Below are positions 35,801 to 45,089 of a stretch of 64,000 nt of DNA, piece after piece. The stretch is from Pseudovibrio sp. Ad37 (GTDB lineage: Bacteria; Pseudomonadota; Alphaproteobacteria; Rhizobiales; Stappiaceae). How positions within the stretch are numbered: the first letter of the stretch is position 1; each line of letters begins with the position of its first letter. The stretch spans positions 38,206 to 102,205 of the forward strand of contig NZ_LMCF01000004.1 of NCBI RefSeq assembly GCF_001623075.1, written 5' to 3'. Under the pieces are notes generated by a model. That model saw nothing but the letters and a program-made list of their open reading frames with translations, was not told the DNA's origin and did no database searches. The position numbers were made by a program, and so were the translations under genes.

Positions 35801-36322
35801 ATGTCATCACCACAAAAATATAGCCGCCCGACAATCATCCTTCATTGGCTGTTCGCCGTCACCATCATTGCTGTGTTCATTTTGGGGAAAGTTCTCGAAG
35901 GAAGCGCAATCTCGCCTGAAAAGCTCAATATCTTCATGGCACATGCAGGGCTAGGCGCTCTGACAGGCCTGTTCCTGATCTATCGCATCGTCCTGTTGAT
36001 CAAGCATGCGCGTCCAAAACCAGATCCCAATTGGGGCATCGTCATGATCAGCTTATCCAAGCTGGTCCACTTGCTCCTCTACCTCGCGCCCCTGGCTCTG
36101 GTCATCTCCGGCATGAGCATGTCATTGTTTGCAGGCCTCATGGAGCTCGCAATGGCAGGAGACTGGCAAGCCTGGCCAGAAAACATCACCATCCCGCCAG
36201 CCGCAATCCATGGCTATGCAGCCCCGATCTTGCTTGCATCATTTGCGTTGCACGTCATCGCAGCGCTGTATCATCAACTGGTACTGAAAGATAATCTTGT
36301 CGCCAGAATGAAAACGGCCTGA
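35801..36322 (+). CDS. cytochrome b561 family protein
   Basis: A 173-residue membrane protein with four hydrophobic segments. Haem-ligand histidines are in TIILHWLFAVT, FMAHAGLGALTG and FALHVIAALYHQL, the layout of bacterial di-haem cytochrome b561 (CybB-type). It moves electrons from quinol, possibly to superoxide (as CybB) or to a periplasmic partner. Divergent MarR regulator suggests stress-linked expression. Converges on folK, with a shared terminator. Confidence 0.9.
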   Translation: MSSPQKYSRPTIILHWLFAVTIIAVFILGKVLEGSAISPEKLNIFMAHAGLGALTGLFLIYRIVLLIKHARPKPDPNWGIVMISLSKLVHLLLYLAPLALVISGMSMSLFAGLMELAMAGDWQAWPENITIPPAAIHGYAAPILLASFALHVIAALYHQLVLKDNLVARMKTA

Positions 36323-36332
36323 TCAAAGACAA

Positions 36333-36355
36333 GGCATCTACAGCTTGTAGATGCC
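36333..36355. terminator. bidirectional terminator overlapping folK 3' end
   Basis: Stem GGCATCTAC / GTAGATGCC with a 5-nt loop. The folK stop codon (36338-36340) lies inside the left arm, so the last folK codons form part of the terminator. Confidence 0.7.
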
Positions 36356-36829
36356 TTCTTTCTCTCCGCAGGTTTCCAGCGCTTCTGCGGCGGTTCGCCC
36401 GTCCAGCAGCGGTGCCTCCGGCCAGATCTCGGCAAGCGGAATAAGCACAAAGGCACGCTCACCCATGCGCGGATGAGGCACTTGAAGTCCCTCTTCCTCA
36501 ACGCTTGCATGATCATAGATCAGAAGATCAATATCAATCGTCCGTGGCCCCCAGCGCACATCACGCACACGGCCCAACTGCTTCTCAACATCAAGACCGG
36601 CATTCAACAGCGCACGCGGAGAAAGAACCGTCTCCACGGTAATGCAACAATTGCGGTAGTCATCCTGCGGTACAGGCCCCCAAGGCGGGGTCCGGTAATC
36701 AGATGATTTTTGCAAAACTGAGATTCCGTCGACGGCATTCAATGCGGCCACTGCACCGTCGATATTCGCTTTTGTATCGCCAAGATTTGAGCCCAAACCT
36801 AGAGCTGCAACAATTTTTTCTTGTGTCAT
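36338..36829 (-). CDS. folK: hydroxymethyl-dihydropterin pyrophosphokinase
   Basis: A 163-residue enzyme with the HPPK pattern ALGLGSNLGDTKANI, SSDYRTPPWGPVPQDDYRN, and WGPRTIDIDLLIYD (metal-binding aspartates), then LQVPHPRMGERAFVLIPLAEI. It transfers pyrophosphate from ATP to 6-hydroxymethyl-dihydropterin in folate synthesis. Its ATG overlaps the folP stop by one base. No folB (dihydroneopterin aldolase) gene lies between folP and folK, as is often seen in related genomes. Confidence 0.95.
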   Translation of the reverse strand: MTQEKIVAALGLGSNLGDTKANIDGAVAALNAVDGISVLQKSSDYRTPPWGPVPQDDYRNCCITVETVLSPRALLNAGLDVEKQLGRVRDVRWGPRTIDIDLLIYDHASVEEEGLQVPHPRMGERAFVLIPLAEIWPEAPLLDGRTAAEALETCGEKEGIYKL

Positions 36830-37650
36830 TATTGGCTGCTGCCTAGTTCCTTCATCGCCTGGAAGATCCGTACTGCATCCACGTGCGGTTTCACATCATG
36901 AACTCGCAGGATCTGTGCTCCGTTTTGCAGAGCCAGCGTATGTACTGCAAGCGACCCAGCCATACGCTCTGGCGCTTCATTATTCAACACATATCCAACC
37001 ATCCGCTTGCGAGAAGCTCCCGCTAGGACAGGACGACCGAATTTCCGAAGTTCTGAGAGCCGGCTCAGGATCTGATAGTTCTGCTGAAGAGTTTTGCCAA
37101 ACCCAAAACCGGGATCAAGAATCTGATGTTCTTCCGGTATGCCCGCATCAGAGGCCAGCTTGAGGGATCTCTCAAAAAAGCGGTCGATATCACTCATGAT
37201 ATCCAGCGGCTCATCCACCTCTGTGCGGTTATGCATCATAATCACCGGCACACCAGCATCTGCCACAGCACTGGCCATCTCAGGGTCTTTCTGCAGACCC
37301 CAAACGTCATTCACGATATGCGCACCGGCCCTACAAGCCTCAGCAGCAACTCTCGCCTTATAGGTATCAATGGAAATCAGCACCGGCAGTTCTTTGATCA
37401 GCTCAAGAACCGGCAAAACACGCTCCAGCTCATCCTGCTCCTGAACAACCGTCGCTCCGGGCCGCGTGCTCTCACCACCAACATCAATGATGTCAGCACC
37501 TTCAGCGATCATTTCAGTCGCGTGCGCCAACGCCACTGCTGGCGCATCAAACTGGCCGCCATCAGAAAAGCTGTCTGGAGTTACATTCAATATGCCCATG
37601 ACGAGCGGACGCTGAGAGCTTTCCAGCAATCCATGATCAAACTCTGCCAT
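36829..37650 (-). CDS. folP: dihydropteroate synthase
   Basis: A 273-residue TIM-barrel enzyme with MGILNVTPDSFSDGG, DVGGESTRPGATVV, ISIDTYKARVA and the DPGFGFGKTLQQN pterin site. It joins pterin pyrophosphate and p-aminobenzoate, the target of sulfonamides. The ATG is close to GGGAGG. Coupled to folK by a one-base overlap. Confidence 0.96.
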   Translation of the reverse strand: MAEFDHGLLESSQRPLVMGILNVTPDSFSDGGQFDAPAVALAHATEMIAEGADIIDVGGESTRPGATVVQEQDELERVLPVLELIKELPVLISIDTYKARVAAEACRAGAHIVNDVWGLQKDPEMASAVADAGVPVIMMHNRTEVDEPLDIMSDIDRFFERSLKLASDAGIPEEHQILDPGFGFGKTLQQNYQILSRLSELRKFGRPVLAGASRKRMVGYVLNNEAPERMAGSLAVHTLALQNGAQILRVHDVKPHVDAVRIFQAMKELGSSQ

Positions 37651-37783
37651 AAGGGTTCCCTCCCAATTTCTGGCCCCTCATAGCCTCCCATCGCCTTTGT
37701 TTCCAGCAAAAATCAAAAGACCTTTTCTACCTGCTACAAGATATGGCCGATATTTACTGCATGGTGATCAAATCAGCGCGCTT

Positions 37784-39019
37784 TTAAGGACTGACAGACT
37801 GTTCTTCCACGTCTCGTTTTTTTACCGGCAACACAAACAGGAACAGCGCGAGAAAGGCCATGCCTGGCATCACAACGCCCAGAGCGGTCACAGGGTCAGG
37901 CACAACAATCGCGGTAACCAAACTTCCCAGAAAACCACCCGCCATTTGCATGAAGCCCATCAAAGCAGAAGCAGCCCCTGCAATCTTGGGAAACGGCTCC
38001 ATTCCGCGCATAGAGAGAGCTGGCAGAGCCATTGAAGCGCCAAAAGCAAACACACCAATCGGGATCATGATGCTCAAAAAGCTCAGATATTCAAGCTGCG
38101 TGACTGTAAACAACGCCAATCCACCCAAGCCGCACAAAACCAGCGCCGGCCCAAGAAGCGCTTCTGTGCTGAACCGTCGTAGAAGCAGCCGAGTGGCCAC
38201 GCCACCAGCAAAGAACGAACCTGACTGAAGCACCATCCCCATGCCGAATTGCAAAGGCGTCAACCCAAGCCGCTCAATCAAAACAAACGGCAAGATCGTC
38301 GAGAGCGTATAGATCACGCCAATGGTAAACCCGAGGATCAACGAGGGCTGCATAAACTCAAAAGACCTCATCAGCGTCCAATAAGAAGACGCCATCTGCC
38401 TGGGCCGAATAAGCTTCACATCTCGGTGAGAATTGGTTTCCGGCAAAACGGTGAGCGTTAACAGCAGGATGAACCCGGCATAGATCACCATCAGAATAAA
38501 GATCGCCTGCCAGCCAAACGCGCTGAGCGTTAAAGCACCAATTGTCGGAGAGATAGCAGGCCCGATCCCCAGCATCACGGCCAGCAAGTTCATAATCCGT
38601 GCACCAGCCTCACCAGAAAACTGATCTCGCACAATCGCGCGCGCCACCGCAATTCCGCTGGACGCACCAATCCCTTGTATCAGCCGGCCAAGCAGCAGCA
38701 TTTCAATGTTCGGCGCCAGCCACGCCAAAAGGCTGCCGAGCAAATACAAGCTGAAGAACCCGAGAATGACAGGACGGCGCCCAAACGCATCAGAAAGAGG
38801 CCCACACAACAGCTGCGCCAGCGTGAAGCCTGCAAAATAAACGGTCAGTGTCAACTTAGCGACAGCAGCCGTCGTCCCAAACACCTCCGCCAAAGTCGGC
38901 AAAGCAGGCGTATAAAGCGCCATGGAAAGCGGGCCAATCGTCACCAGCAACGCGCCAATGACAGCCGTACGACCAGCCGAGAGCTTAAGCTCTGTGTGTG
39001 TGCCCGTTGCCTTATTCAT
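37784..39019 (-). CDS. Bcr/CflA-family multidrug efflux MFS transporter
   Basis: A 411-residue major-facilitator protein with 12 hydrophobic segments. Family motifs are YTPALPTLAEVFGTT, LLCGPLSDAFGRRPVILGF (motif A) and IQGIGASSGIAVARAIVRD (drug/H+ antiporter motif C region). Exports drugs such as chloramphenicol or bicyclomycin by proton antiport in characterised members; substrate unknown here. ATG 39019 is preferred to 39037. Transcribed away from the AraC gene. Confidence 0.88.
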   Translation of the reverse strand: MNKATGTHTELKLSAGRTAVIGALLVTIGPLSMALYTPALPTLAEVFGTTAAVAKLTLTVYFAGFTLAQLLCGPLSDAFGRRPVILGFFSLYLLGSLLAWLAPNIEMLLLGRLIQGIGASSGIAVARAIVRDQFSGEAGARIMNLLAVMLGIGPAISPTIGALTLSAFGWQAIFILMVIYAGFILLLTLTVLPETNSHRDVKLIRPRQMASSYWTLMRSFEFMQPSLILGFTIGVIYTLSTILPFVLIERLGLTPLQFGMGMVLQSGSFFAGGVATRLLLRRFSTEALLGPALVLCGLGGLALFTVTQLEYLSFLSIMIPIGVFAFGASMALPALSMRGMEPFPKIAGAASALMGFMQMAGGFLGSLVTAIVVPDPVTALGVVMPGMAFLALFLFVLPVKKRDVEEQSVSP

Positions 39020-39192
39020 TCCCGAACCCCAAGGCAAGGCACTGAGCTATCCCGTATGCGCTTCACCAGTTTTCTTGATAATCATCAGATGCGCGGCAAC
39101 TCTAGGAAAATTGCGTAGAGCGCACAACGAAAAACACGCGCCCTCCTTACAGAGTGCGCGTGTCAAAAACCTATAAGCGAGCACATTATGCG

Positions 39193-40083
39193 TTACGCTA
39201 AAACACGAAACTTCGCTGCTTCCTGAGTTGGAGAGCTGCCAAAGAACCGCTTGAATTCACGGCTGAACTGCGACGGACTTGCATAACCAACCCGATAAGC
39301 AGCCTGACTGGCGCTCATGTTCTGGCTCAGCATCATAGACCGCGCCTTATGCAAGCGGATCGATTTAACGTACTGCAGCGGAGAAAGACCGGTGGCACCT
39401 TTAAAGCCAGCATGGAAAGCAGAAATGCTCATACATGCCATCTTCGCCATTTGGTCTACGCTGAGATTTGTTGAGAAATCCTCGTGCAACACTTGAAGAA
39501 CTCGCGCAATCCCTTGAGACTTCTCACTATTCTGGAACAGCACCCTCAGGCTCGCACCGTACTCGGACTTGAGCACGTGGTACAGGAACTCGCGATAGTA
39601 CCCATCAGCGAGAATTTTAGTTTGTTCTTCGCTATTTAGCGTCTGCATCAGGCGACAAACAGAAAACAATGCCTCTTCAGACAGATGCGCTGGTCGACCG
39701 AGCGTTTCGCCATACTCAAACTCGAGAGGCTCTTGCTCGATAAGCAGCATCAGCTCTGCCAAGACATTGATATCGATCGCCAAATTGACCGCATAGAGAG
39801 GCTTCTCAGGAGACGCTTCTACAATCTCAATCTCAAGCGGGATCGGAGAGACGAGCGCGGCATAGCTTTGCTGGGAATAGAGGAAACTCTGACTACCCAA
39901 ATGGCCTCTGACCAGACCCTGAAAAACGATACGAATGCTTGGTGAATACATAACAGCGCGAGGCTTTGTCGCCGTTGTCATGCGAATCACTTCGACACAT
40001 TCATGTCTGGTTGCACTCACACCCTCGCTTTGAGCGAGTGGGGCAAACCATTCTTCTAACCACTGTTGGGTTGCAAATTGCAT
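39193..40083 (-). CDS. AraC-family transcriptional regulator
   Basis: A 296-residue regulator: an N-terminal cupin-like arm domain of the AraC_N (DUF6597/Arabinose-operon type) group (residues about 20-170) and two C-terminal helix-turn-helix motifs (about 205-290) in [37 protein letters not shown]-type sequence and [25 protein letters not shown]. ATG 40083 is preceded by GGAA; GTG 40116 is an alternative. Divergent from the small cupin gene, which is its probable target. Confidence 0.9.
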   Translation of the reverse strand: [296 protein letters not shown]

Positions 40084-40311
40084 TGGTTTTCCAACAACTT
40101 TTGGGATTACGCGCACAGGGGGTATTCTATTGTCTTTTAATCACCCACCACGAATAAGTTGGTGTAAATATTGGGGATTGCAATACCCAATATTGCGATA
40201 TTGAATGGTATTAGATTGCCATATTCCTTTTTGTAGTCAAGCGACTGTCTTCGGATGGTGTTTACCCATAATTTATTAGTTAGCCTAAGGTCTAAATTAA
40301 AGGAGCATTGC

Positions 40312-40692
40312 TTGCTTTTAGCTGAACTGTCTCACCTTGAACAACAGAAACAGGAGCTGCAAGCAAGCTTTCGCGAACGTGGCTACGCATTTCACCACCA
40401 AATCGACACGCCAGGCCGCATCTGGAGAAATTTATTTGCTGAGGCAGAAGAAATCTTTGTCGCTCTCACCTCGGGTATGTCTATAGGCATCAACGGCCAG
40501 TTTATCAATCTGGAGCCCTTCGAAGAGTTCTACATCCCTGCCGGAAAAAACTACGATATCGTCGGTCGCTGCCCCGATGAGTGCCAATGGATGCACGCCT
40601 ACGACCTTGCAGAAGTCGACGTACGCTCCAGACTGGTAAGAAAATCCGGTTTGCTATCTGTCGATGATTACAACTTCATAAATGAAGAGTAA
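40312..40692 (+). CDS. small cupin-fold protein with likely TTG start
   Basis: A protein with a cupin-like core: IFVALTSGMSIGINGQFINLEPFEEFYIPAGKNYDIVGRCPDECQW, a small-molecule-binding barrel pattern. AAGGAG stands six bases before a TTG at 40312, giving 126 residues; an ATG at 40255 with no good site would give 145. I favour the TTG. Divergent from the AraC regulator, so likely controlled by it. Substrate unknown. Confidence 0.75.
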   Translation: MLLAELSHLEQQKQELQASFRERGYAFHHQIDTPGRIWRNLFAEAEEIFVALTSGMSIGINGQFINLEPFEEFYIPAGKNYDIVGRCPDECQWMHAYDLAEVDVRSRLVRKSGLLSVDDYNFINEE

Positions 40693-41001
40693 GTGATCTG
40701 GCACACTTTTGCACCGAAAGCCTCATATTCTAATATCCGAACGATGACTTATCAGCTAAACAGATGCTGAATTGCGTTCTTTTTCCGGCAAAGTCTATTC
40801 AAAAAACCAGGCTCACCAGTAAAAAAGTGAGCTCGACTAAATACTTAGCAGTTTTTTAGCGAGATGGTTTGAATTGACACAAAAATAGGATAGAAGAGCG
40901 CATCTTTCATTAGAGAAAAACCAGATTGAAGGAATGGCGTGGATCGGGCACCTCATGATCCTCCCACACGCCGCGACTTCCTATGGCCAGACGGAGCCAC
41001 C
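40693..41001. other. typA upstream region
   Basis: About 310 nt without a gene. GCTCAC (40811-40816) pairs with GTGAGC (40827-40832), but there is no T-run on the plus strand. The typA promoter lies here, not precisely located. Confidence 0.4.
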
Positions 41002-42822
41002 ATGAAACTTCGCAATATTGCGATCATCGCCCACGTTGACCACGGCAAGACGACCCTTATTGACGTCTTGTTGAAGCAGTCCGGCGTCTTCCGCGAAAAC
41101 CAGCGCACCGAAGAACGCATGATGGACTCCAATGACATCGAGCGTGAACGCGGCATCACCATCCTTGCCAAGAACACCTCTTTGGTCTGGAACAACACAC
41201 GCATCAACATCGTTGACACACCAGGTCACGCTGACTTCGGCGGTGAAGTAGAGCGCATTCTGCATATGGTAGATGGCGTTGTATTGCTCGTAGACGCAGC
41301 TGAAGGCCCAATGCCGCAGACCAAGTTCGTACTTGGTAAAGCGCTGAAGCTTGGCCTGAAGCCAATCGTTGCGATCAACAAAATCGACAAACCAGAGCAG
41401 CGCGCTGACGAAGTACTGGACGAAGTGTTCGACCTGTTCGCATCTTTGGATGCAAACGAAGAACAGCTCGACTTCCCGGTCGTATATGGTTCCGCTAAGC
41501 AGGAATGGATGGCTCTCGAGCCAGCTGGCCCTCAGGATTCCATGGCGCCACTCTTCGACATGATCCTCGACAAAGTTGCAGAGCCACAGGCTGAAGAAGG
41601 CGAATTCCGCCTCCTCGCAACAACAATCGAATCTGATCCGTTCCTTGGTCGCATTCTGACAGGCCGCATCGCATCTGGCGTTGCGACCCCGAACATGGCG
41701 ATCAAGGCGCTGTCACGTGATGGCAGTGTGATCGAAACTGGCCGTATCTCCAAGGTTCTCGCGTTCCGTGGTCTTGAGCGTCAGGCAATTGAAGAAGGTG
41801 AAGCAGGCGACATCGTCTCCATCGCTGGTCTGACCAAAGCAACCGTGGCAGACACAATCGTTGCTCCTCAGGTAAGCGAGCCAATTCAGGCACAGCCAAT
41901 CGATCCGCCAACCCTGTCCATGATGTTCCGCGTCAACGACGGTCCTCTGGCAGGTCAGGAAGGCTCCAAAGTTCAGTCCCGCGTTATCCGCGAGCGTCTG
42001 ATGAAGGAAGCTGAAGGTAACGTTGCGCTTAAGATCGAAGAAACTGCAGAAGCAGATTCCTTCATCGTTTCCGGTCGTGGTGAATTGCTTCTCGCAATCC
42101 TGATCGAAAACATGCGCCGTGAAGGCTTCGAACTTTGCGTAGGTCGTCCTCGCGTTGTTTATCAGGAAGACGAAGCTGGTAAGCGTCTTGAGCCAATCGA
42201 AGAAGTTATCATCGACGTTGATGATGAGTTCCAGGGTGCTGTTGTTAAAAAGATCACCGAACGCAAAGGTGAGCTTCTTGAAATGCGCCCATCCGGTGGC
42301 GGTCGCTCCCGTTTGGTATTCCACGCTCCAACCCGTGGCCTTATCGGTTACCAGGCTGAGCTGATGTCAGACACCCGCGGTTCCGCGATCTTCAACCGTG
42401 TGTTCCATGAATATGCACCTTACAAAGGCGCAATTATGGGTCGTAACACCGGCGTTCTGCTGTCCAACGGTCAGGGCGATGCTGTTCCTTACGCATTGTT
42501 CAACCTGGAAGACCGTGGCCCAATGATGATTGATCCGGGCACAAAAGTGTACCAGGGCATGATCATTGGTGAACACACACGCGGTAACGACCTTGAAGTG
42601 AACGTTCTGAAGGGCAAGCAGCTCACCAACATCCGTTCTTCCGGTAAGGACGATGCTGTTAAGCTGACCACCCCAATCAAGCTGAGCCTCGAAGGCGCAC
42701 TGTCTTACATCGCTGAAGATGAACTGGTGGAAGTAACCCCAGAATCCATCCGTCTGCGTAAAGCACTGCTGTGCCCGCATGACCGTAAGCGCGCCGAACG
42801 CGCATCAAACAAAGCGTCTTAA
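41002..42822 (+). CDS. typA: translational GTPase TypA/BipA
   Basis: A 606-residue GTPase: G1 [10 protein letters not shown]3 DTPGHADF, G4 NKID, then EF-G-like domains and the TypA C-terminus ([47 protein letters not shown]). It acts on ribosomes under stress and in 50S assembly. ATG 41002 is chosen because GGAG lies before it and similarity starts at MKLRNIAI; the open frame begins 21 codons earlier. A UUCG-type terminator follows. Confidence 0.96.
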   Translation: MKLRNIAIIAHVDHGKTTLIDVLLKQSGVFRENQRTEERMMDSNDIERERGITILAKNTSLVWNNTRINIVDTPGHADFGGEVERILHMVDGVVLLVDAAEGPMPQTKFVLGKALKLGLKPIVAINKIDKPEQRADEVLDEVFDLFASLDANEEQLDFPVVYGSAKQEWMALEPAGPQDSMAPLFDMILDKVAEPQAEEGEFRLLATTIESDPFLGRILTGRIASGVATPNMAIKALSRDGSVIETGRISKVLAFRGLERQAIEEGEAGDIVSIAGLTKATVADTIVAPQVSEPIQAQPIDPPTLSMMFRVNDGPLAGQEGSKVQSRVIRERLMKEAEGNVALKIEETAEADSFIVSGRGELLLAILIENMRREGFELCVGRPRVVYQEDEAGKRLEPIEEVIIDVDDEFQGAVVKKITERKGELLEMRPSGGGRSRLVFHAPTRGLIGYQAELMSDTRGSAIFNRVFHEYAPYKGAIMGRNTGVLLSNGQGDAVPYALFNLEDRGPMMIDPGTKVYQGMIIGEHTRGNDLEVNVLKGKQLTNIRSSGKDDAVKLTTPIKLSLEGALSYIAEDELVEVTPESIRLRKALLCPHDRKRAERASNKAS

Positions 42823-42848
42823 GTCTGCTTAAATTGATGAGTTATTTG

Positions 42849-42871
42849 AGGGAGGGCTTCGGCTCTCCCTT
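42849..42871 (+). terminator. typA terminator
   Basis: Stem AGGGAG..GC / GC..CTCCCT capped by a GCTTCGGC (UUCG) loop, followed by TTTTTAT. Confidence 0.85.
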
Positions 42872-42872
42872 T

Positions 42873-43484
42873 TTATTTGGGCGATAGGACCTCTCCAAAG
42901 GCCTTAAAAAACACCGCCAGTCCCTGTTCAAACTCTTCCCCCCCCGGTGCGTCACCGACAACCAACTCTGCCACTTGCGGCAAAAGCTGCGGAATTGAAA
43001 GCATCCCAAGCAACGCCAGAAACAGGTAGTGTGGTTCCAATGTTGACGATAACCGCCCCTCTTTTTGCAAGTCAGCCAACACAGCAATCTGTTGCATATA
43101 ATAAGCTTTCCTCTGGTCGGCATGCACAGGGCGATCACCTTCAAAATCCAACGCCTCCCTCATGAGCAACTTGAAGAAATCGGCATCACCTTTGTTGGCT
43201 TGAGACCACCCCATCAACATCTCAGAAAGATCACCAGAGATACTGGAACGCGTCTGCTCCCGTTCTTGAAACTGCGCGGTTAATACAGCTTCAAACAGCA
43301 GCTCTTTGGACCTAAAATGCTTATAAACTAGTGCTTTATTATAGCCTGCCCGATCTGCTACATGCTCCATCCGCACGCCATCGACACCACGGTCGATAAA
43401 CTCCAGCAAAGCAGCCTTCAGGATATCTGAGCGGCTATTACCCCGCTTGGACGTACGCACTGGATTGGTCTGTTTCATACTCAT
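42873..43484 (-). CDS. TetR-family transcriptional regulator
   Basis: A 203-residue TetR regulator. Helix-turn-helix is in SDILKAALLEFIDRGVDGVRMEHVADRAGYNKALVYKHFRSKELLF, followed by a ligand domain. It overlaps the upstream membrane-protein gene by 4 nt (ATGA), so the two form an operon. A nested palindrome lies at the operon promoter, which it probably binds. Effector unknown. Confidence 0.92.
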   Translation of the reverse strand: MSMKQTNPVRTSKRGNSRSDILKAALLEFIDRGVDGVRMEHVADRAGYNKALVYKHFRSKELLFEAVLTAQFQEREQTRSSISGDLSEMLMGWSQANKGDADFFKLLMREALDFEGDRPVHADQRKAYYMQQIAVLADLQKEGRLSSTLEPHYLFLALLGMLSIPQLLPQVAELVVGDAPGGEEFEQGLAVFFKAFGEVLSPK

Positions 43485-43921
43485 TCCTCAATGGCATCCA
43501 GGGTTTTTCGCATCATTCGGGCAATCCCTAAAAGCTGAAGGCTGCCAAACAACGCAACAACTGCTGAGACACCCCATGCAATCATCCAACCATCACCACT
43601 CATCACAGTTGGCGCAAACATACCCAGCAAAACAGTTCCGATGACCCACCCGTAATCACCAAGACTGAACAATGTACACCATGCTACCGAAGGCCTGCCC
43701 TGTTTTCCTTGCCACAACAATGCGCCTGCAAACACAAGCAAACCCAGCCCAACAAGGAGCCAGAGATTGGGGCCCTGCCAGTTTAACGCCGCAGAGACAC
43801 GGTGAGGCATACACACCATGACAACACCGCATATGGCAGAGAATATCGCATTGCCCAAAAGAGCCGCGCGCAAAAGACCTGTTGAACCAGTGCCCGATAG
43901 ATTTCCAAATTCCGTAATCAT
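43481..43921 (-). CDS. hypothetical membrane protein co-transcribed with TetR regulator
   Basis: A 146-residue protein with four hydrophobic segments (LLRAALLGNAIFSAICGVVMVC, LWLLVGLGLLVFAGALLW, LGDYGWVIGTVLLGMFAP, MIAWGVSAVVALFGSLQLLGIARM). The layout recalls small integral membrane proteins near regulators; no family assigned with certainty. ATG 43921 has GGAGG seven bases upstream. It precedes and overlaps the TetR gene, so it is probably the gene that regulator adjusts. Confidence 0.75.
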   Translation of the reverse strand: MITEFGNLSGTGSTGLLRAALLGNAIFSAICGVVMVCMPHRVSAALNWQGPNLWLLVGLGLLVFAGALLWQGKQGRPSVAWCTLFSLGDYGWVIGTVLLGMFAPTVMSGDGWMIAWGVSAVVALFGSLQLLGIARMMRKTLDAIEE

Positions 43922-43929
43922 GGCTCCCT

Positions 43930-43965
43930 CCAACCATAAGTAACGATACTGTTATTTATGGTTGG
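43930..43965. promoter_or_regulatory. nested palindrome, likely TetR operator
   Basis: Outer arms CCAACCATAA (43930-43939) and TTATGGTTGG (43956-43965) enclose TAACGATACTGTTA (43941-43954), itself palindromic in its TAAC/GTTA ends. The outer arms cover the 5' end of the operon just upstream of its ribosome site. Confidence 0.65.
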
Positions 43966-44012
43966 TTTCGACCTCAGGTCAACAGCACTCACCTCAACTC
44001 CGCGTGAACAAG

Positions 44013-44045
44013 AAAAACCCCGACGCACATGTGCACCGGGGTTTT
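44013..44045. terminator. terminator after the desaturase-type gene
   Basis: Stem AAAACCCCG / CGGGGTTTT with a self-complementary CACATGTG in the loop. It ends the minus-strand gene at 44069. Confidence 0.8.
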
Positions 44046-44068
44046 GTACCGATTACATAGAGTTACGG

Positions 44069-45013
44069 TTACTCAGCAGGCTCTTGCACCTTCTGCTCCT
44101 CCACGGTCCCAAGTTCGGCTGTCTTCACAGCCTGCTTCCGTTTCCAATTCGCTTTGGCCTTCGTTGTGGTCATTCGTGAGTTATCAGGCGTCCATCCCGG
44201 CGTACGAAACATATAGCCGAGGACATCTCTCAGGGATCTTGCGGTCTTCAAATCCTTGACCATGGCAATCCATTCATGAAACGCCACAATCAGCAGGTTG
44301 TTGGTCTCAAGGTTCTTGCCAATACCGTAGCGCGGCGGGTCCTCTGCAACTTCCGGACTGAATGTCCCGAACATCCGATCCCAGATAATCAGCGTCCCCG
44401 CATAGTTGGAATCCAGATATCGTGGGTTCGTCGCATGATGAACGCGGTGATGGCTCGGCGTGTTAAAGATCCACTCAAACGGCCCCATACGATCAACCAG
44501 CTCAGTATGAATCCAAAACTGGTAGAGCAAATTCCAGGCTGCAACGAAGAAGATCATCTCCGGTTGAAAGCCGAGAAGCGCTATGGGCAAGCCAAAGATG
44601 AACGTCAACGTGATTGTACCCGTCCACGTCTGACGCAGTGCCGTTGAAAGATTATACCGCTGAGAAGAATGGTGATTGACGTGGCTCGCCCAGAACCACC
44701 GATACTCGTGCCCAAAGCGGTGTTTCCAGTAATAGGCCAAGTCATAGAGCACAAAGCAGATCAGGATGGTCCACCAGTTGATAGGAATAGTCTCGATAAG
44801 ACGATAGCCATAAATCCAGCTGTGCGCCGCATAAGACATGGATGTGCCTAGCGCGATCCCAGCGATGAGACTCCCAATCCCCATTGCCAGACTGAAAAAC
44901 GTATCTTTGACTTCATACCCATCAATCCCACGCAGCTTTAAAGCCACACCTTCTACAATCATGAGAATGATAAAAAACGGCACCGCATACGATATAGGGT
45001 CAAAAAACTCCAT
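44069..45013 (-). CDS. sterol desaturase/fatty-acid hydroxylase superfamily protein
   Basis: A 314-residue membrane di-iron enzyme. The histidine boxes are HRFGH, HVNHHSS, and HRVHH, plus a late histidine, in the order of the fatty-acid hydroxylase family; four to five hydrophobic segments. Members hydroxylate or desaturate sterols, carotenoids or fatty acids; substrate not readable. Start ATG 45013 follows GGGAGGG; the longer frame to 45055 is unlikely. The promoter region holds overlapping palindromes at 45067-45089. Confidence 0.88.
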   Translation of the reverse strand: MEFFDPISYAVPFFIILMIVEGVALKLRGIDGYEVKDTFFSLAMGIGSLIAGIALGTSMSYAAHSWIYGYRLIETIPINWWTILICFVLYDLAYYWKHRFGHEYRWFWASHVNHHSSQRYNLSTALRQTWTGTITLTFIFGLPIALLGFQPEMIFFVAAWNLLYQFWIHTELVDRMGPFEWIFNTPSHHRVHHATNPRYLDSNYAGTLIIWDRMFGTFSPEVAEDPPRYGIGKNLETNNLLIVAFHEWIAMVKDLKTARSLRDVLGYMFRTPGWTPDNSRMTTTKAKANWKRKQAVKTAELGTVEEQKVQEPAE

Positions 45014-45066
45014 TGAGATGGCCCTCCCAAACCGAACCCAAAACCCGAAGTGCACCCCACACCCAC

Positions 45067-45089
45067 GGGTAAGTTACCCTTACGGTAAC
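45067..45089. promoter_or_regulatory. overlapping palindromes upstream of the hydroxylase-type gene
   Basis: GGGTAA-G-TTACCC (45067-45079) is a perfect palindrome and overlaps GTTACC-N5-GGTAAC (45073-45089): three GGTAA half-sites in alternating orientation, 54 nt upstream of the gene. Looks like an operator; the protein is unknown. Confidence 0.5.
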
